Positions 5,058-6,973 of a stretch of DNA of 6,973 nt are shown here, in pieces (the first letter of the stretch is position 1; each line of letters begins with the position of its first letter). The notes under the pieces are model-generated. The model was given only the letters and a program-made list of their open reading frames with translations. It was not told where the DNA came from and ran no database searches. The DNA lies in assembly GCA_027056825.1 (NCBI GenBank), contig JALUJS010000607.1:1-6973 (forward strand). Reading direction: 5' to 3'. This stretch comes from Candidatus Krumholzibacteriia bacterium (GTDB lineage: Bacteria > Krumholzibacteriota > Krumholzibacteriia > LZORAL124-64-63). The position numbers and the translations under genes were made by a program.

Positions 5058-6095
5058 GTGACCGACCAGGAGCGCCGGGACTTCTTTCGCCGCATCGTCG
5101 CCATGGCTCCCATGGCGACGGGCGGCAATCTTCCCTACCGACGTCTGTGCCGCGAATACGGGGCCGTCAGGACCTGCAGCGAGATGGTCCTGGCCCACAA
5201 GCTCGTCAAGGGCGGGGAGCGCCCCCTGTTGCGGCATCATCCGGACGAGACCGACTTCGGCGTGCAACTGGCCGGCAAGCGGCCGGAGGTCGTGGCCGAC
5301 GCCGCGGTGATCGCGGTCGAGGCCGGAGCGCGCTTCATCGACCTGAACTTCGGCTGTCCCATCGACCTGGTGGTGCGCAAGGGGGCGGGCGCGGCCCTGT
5401 TGCGCAGACCCGGCAAGCTGGCCGCGGTGGTGGCGGCGGTGCGCGCGGCGGTGGATCTGCCCCTGTCGGCCAAGATCCGCCTGGGCTACTCCGCCGACCG
5501 GATCAACTGCGTCAAGGTGGCGCGCATGGTCGAGGAGGCCGGCGCCGACGCCGTGGTCGTCCATGGCCGGACCAGGGCCCAGCGCTACCGCCTGAGCGCG
5601 GATTGGGACCGTATCGATGAGGTGGCCCGCGCCGTGTCCATCCCGGTGGTGGGCAACGGGGACATCCTGACCTGCTGGGATCTCGAGCGGCGCCGCGCCG
5701 AGACCGCCGTGGAATCCTTCCTCATCGCCCGCGGCGCCCTGATCAAGCCTTGGATCTTCACCGAGCTGCGGGACATGAAGCCCTTGTATCCCGAACCGGC
5801 CGACCGCTGGGGTACGATGCGCCGCTACTTCGACCTCGCACGCGAGCATTTCGGGGACGACGCCAGGGGGCTCGGCAGGGTGCGCCGTTTCTTTCTGTGG
5901 CACCTGGGATTCTGGAACAGGTATTATCCCTGGCGGCGGGAGGACTTCCTGCGGACGGCCCCGGATTCCCTGTTGCAGGCGCGCAACCCACGGCCTCCCG
6001 CGGACCCGCAGTGGGAGTTGCTGGCCAGCGCCGACAAGAAGGACCACGAGCGGATCTGGGACATGCTGCTGGCTGGTGATCATCCCGGAGCCTGA
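5058..6095 (+). CDS. tRNA-dihydrouridine synthase, Dus3-like
   Basis: This FMN-dependent enzyme reduces a uridine in tRNA to dihydrouridine using NAD(P)H. The 345-residue product is assigned to GTG 5058, three bases after the previous stop. The site has no strong Shine-Dalgarno and probably relies on coupling. The next in-frame ATG (5103) would delete the strand leading into the AMAPM motif. The TIM barrel spans about 12-240. Motifs include catalytic Cys100 in LNFGCPIDLVVRKGAG, Lys139 in KIRLG, His169 and Arg171 in VHGRTRAQRY, GNGDI (199-203) and IARGALIKPWIFTE (223-236). A helical tRNA-binding domain follows (about 245-325). The blocks GCPIDL, HGRTRAQRY, KPWIFTE and the RRFFLWHLGFWNRYYP segment resemble eukaryotic Dus3, which modifies U47, more than DusA, DusB or DusC. 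The N-terminal zinc finger of eukaryotic Dus3 is absent. The target position in tRNA cannot be read from sequence. Confidence 0.9.
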   Translation: MTDQERRDFFRRIVAMAPMATGGNLPYRRLCREYGAVRTCSEMVLAHKLVKGGERPLLRHHPDETDFGVQLAGKRPEVVADAAVIAVEAGARFIDLNFGCPIDLVVRKGAGAALLRRPGKLAAVVAAVRAAVDLPLSAKIRLGYSADRINCVKVARMVEEAGADAVVVHGRTRAQRYRLSADWDRIDEVARAVSIPVVGNGDILTCWDLERRRAETAVESFLIARGALIKPWIFTELRDMKPLYPEPADRWGTMRRYFDLAREHFGDDARGLGRVRRFFLWHLGFWNRYYPWRREDFLRTAPDSLLQARNPRPPADPQWELLASADKKDHERIWDMLLAGDHPGA

Positions 6096-6120
6096 ACCCG
6101 CGGCGAGAAGGAGTGCCCTC

Positions 6121-6696
6121 ATGCGCATCTACACCCGAACCGGAGACGCGGGGCAGACCTCGCTGGCCGACGGCACCCGGGTGCCCAAGTCCCAGCCCAG
6201 GGTCGCTCTCTACGGCGATATCGACGAACTGAACAGCGTCCTCGGCTGTTGCCTGGCCGCCCTGCCCGGGGATGAGGGCAAGACCGTACAGACCCTGCGG
6301 GCGAGCCTGGGGGACATCCAGCGACAGCTGTTCGCCCTAGGGATGGTCGTCGCCGATCCCCGTCTCTGCGGGGATCCGGACTACGGCAAGAGTCACCCGC
6401 TGCCGGTGCGCAGCCTCGAGGTCCTGATCGACTCCCTGGAGAAGGGCCTGCCGCCGCTCAGGAATTTCATCCTGCCGGCGGGCAGCCAGGCGGCGGCCTT
6501 CCTGCACCTGGCCCGGACGGTTTGCCGGCGCTGCGAGCGCAAGGCGGTGGCCCTGGCCGAACATGAGGCCGTGCCGGCGGAGGCGGTGATGTTCCTGAAC
6601 CGGCTCAGCGATTTCCTCTTCGTCGCCGCCCGCGCGGCCAACGCCGCGGCCGGGCTGTCCGACGTGACCTGGTCCCTCGACGACAAGGGCGAGTGA
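6121..6696 (+). CDS. PduO-type cob(I)alamin adenosyltransferase
   Basis: This enzyme transfers the adenosyl group of ATP to cob(I)alamin, making adenosylcobalamin, the cofactor of methylmalonyl-CoA mutase, diol dehydratases and class II ribonucleotide reductase. The 191-residue product starts at ATG 6121, with AAGGAG (6108-6113) seven bases upstream. An open extension back to GTG 6076 overlaps the previous gene and has no family motif. The N-terminal ATP-binding block is TRTGDAGQTSL (5-15). The YGDIDELNS block follows at 31-39, with Asp35 as the conserved salt-bridge residue. The later blocks are FILPAGS (116-122), the arginine-rich LARTVCRRCER (130-140) and LNRLSDFLFVAAR (159-171). Length and motif order fit a complete trimeric PduO/MMAB-family enzyme. 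No B12-dependent enzyme or cobalamin riboswitch is seen nearby. Confidence 0.95.
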   Translation: MRIYTRTGDAGQTSLADGTRVPKSQPRVALYGDIDELNSVLGCCLAALPGDEGKTVQTLRASLGDIQRQLFALGMVVADPRLCGDPDYGKSHPLPVRSLEVLIDSLEKGLPPLRNFILPAGSQAAAFLHLARTVCRRCERKAVALAEHEAVPAEAVMFLNRLSDFLFVAARAANAAAGLSDVTWSLDDKGE

Positions 6697-6973
6697 GTGT
6701 TCGGGTTCCTGTTCGCATCCTTGCCGCTGAATAATTCCCGGCCCGGCGGGGTAGCCTTCCCGCAGGACGAGGACGCCCGGGAAGACCGCCGGGACATCGA
6801 GCGTTTCCTGCAGGGCTCCCAGCAGGGATTCGAGGACCTGATGAATCGCTACCGGCAAAGCGCCTACGGCATCGCCCTGGGCCTGACGGGAAACCACGAC
6901 GACGCCATGGACGCGGTGCAGCGCGCCTTCATCAGCGTGCACCGCTCCCTGCACCGCTTCCGTCTGGGCGAGC
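6697..6973 (+). CDS. RNA polymerase sigma factor, ECF type, N-terminal part (truncated by window end)
   Basis: The first 92 residues of a sigma-70 family protein are present and the rest lies beyond the window. The assigned start is GTG 6697, directly after the preceding stop TGA (6694-6696), with AAGGG (6685-6689) seven bases upstream. A TTG at 6721 is possible but has no ribosome site. Sigma region 2 begins near residue 35 (DIERFLQGSQQGFEDLMNRY). It continues through a core-polymerase-binding helix (LGLTGNHDDAMDAVQRAFISVHRSLHRFR) whose spacing is typical of ECF factors (GN-x-x-DA-x-D-x-x-Q-x-x-F). The preceding 30 residues are not conserved-looking. Whether an anti-sigma gene follows cannot be seen. 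It seems to be the last visible member of the run starting at 4524, and could direct transcription in response to a signal not identifiable here. Confidence 0.85.
   Translation, partial: MFGFLFASLPLNNSRPGGVAFPQDEDAREDRRDIERFLQGSQQGFEDLMNRYRQSAYGIALGLTGNHDDAMDAVQRAFISVHRSLHRFRLGE

Noticed and set aside
6076..6120. Upstream GTG start for the cobalamin adenosyltransferase
   Set aside because: It overlaps the Dus gene, adds a non-family extension and lacks the good AAGGAG site found before ATG 6121.

Overview
The window is GC-rich bacterial DNA, tightly packed with genes that show strong codon bias and Shine-Dalgarno sites close to GGAGG. No mobile element, CRISPR array, rRNA or tRNA gene is visible. 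It looks like an ordinary chromosomal segment. The lineage cannot be fixed from sequence alone. A citrate synthase of the eukaryote/Geobacteraceae type and a Dus3-like tRNA-dihydrouridine synthase are unlike the usual gammaproteobacterial or firmicute versions. A deltaproteobacterium or an FCB-type or candidate phylum would fit, but that is inference.

Layout. Positions 1-183 hold the 3' end of an unidentified protein with a C-terminal membrane anchor. Positions 260-1759 encode a secreted transglutaminase-like protein with C-terminal TPR repeats. It ends at a strong hairpin terminator (1775-1808) that also serves the convergent gene at 1827-2708 (minus strand). That gene encodes a heme-oxygenase-like diiron protein with all six expected metal ligands. 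Next on the minus strand is gltA (2902-4176), with its own hairpin terminator. The 2709-2856 gap upstream of the diiron gene is rich in inverted repeats.

A 347-base divergent intergenic region (4177-4523) separates gltA from a plus-strand gene run. It contains three successive potential hairpins and a possible short leader ORF. The plus-strand run is a rubrerythrin-like diiron protein (4524-5054), a Dus3-like tRNA-dihydrouridine synthase (5058-6095), a PduO-type cobalamin adenosyltransferase (6121-6696) and the start of an ECF-type sigma factor (6697 to the window end). Gaps of 3, 25 and 0 bases suggest one transcript.

How the genes fit together. The clear assignments are housekeeping or cofactor functions: TCA entry, tRNA modification and adenosylcobalamin synthesis. 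Around them are two unrelated diiron, O2- or peroxide-handling proteins and a regulatory sigma factor. There is no obvious single pathway. Redox or oxygen response is a loose shared theme, but that is inference. The best leads are the structured region upstream of the rubrerythrin-like gene, the inverted repeats upstream of the heme-oxygenase-like gene, and that orphan enzyme itself.
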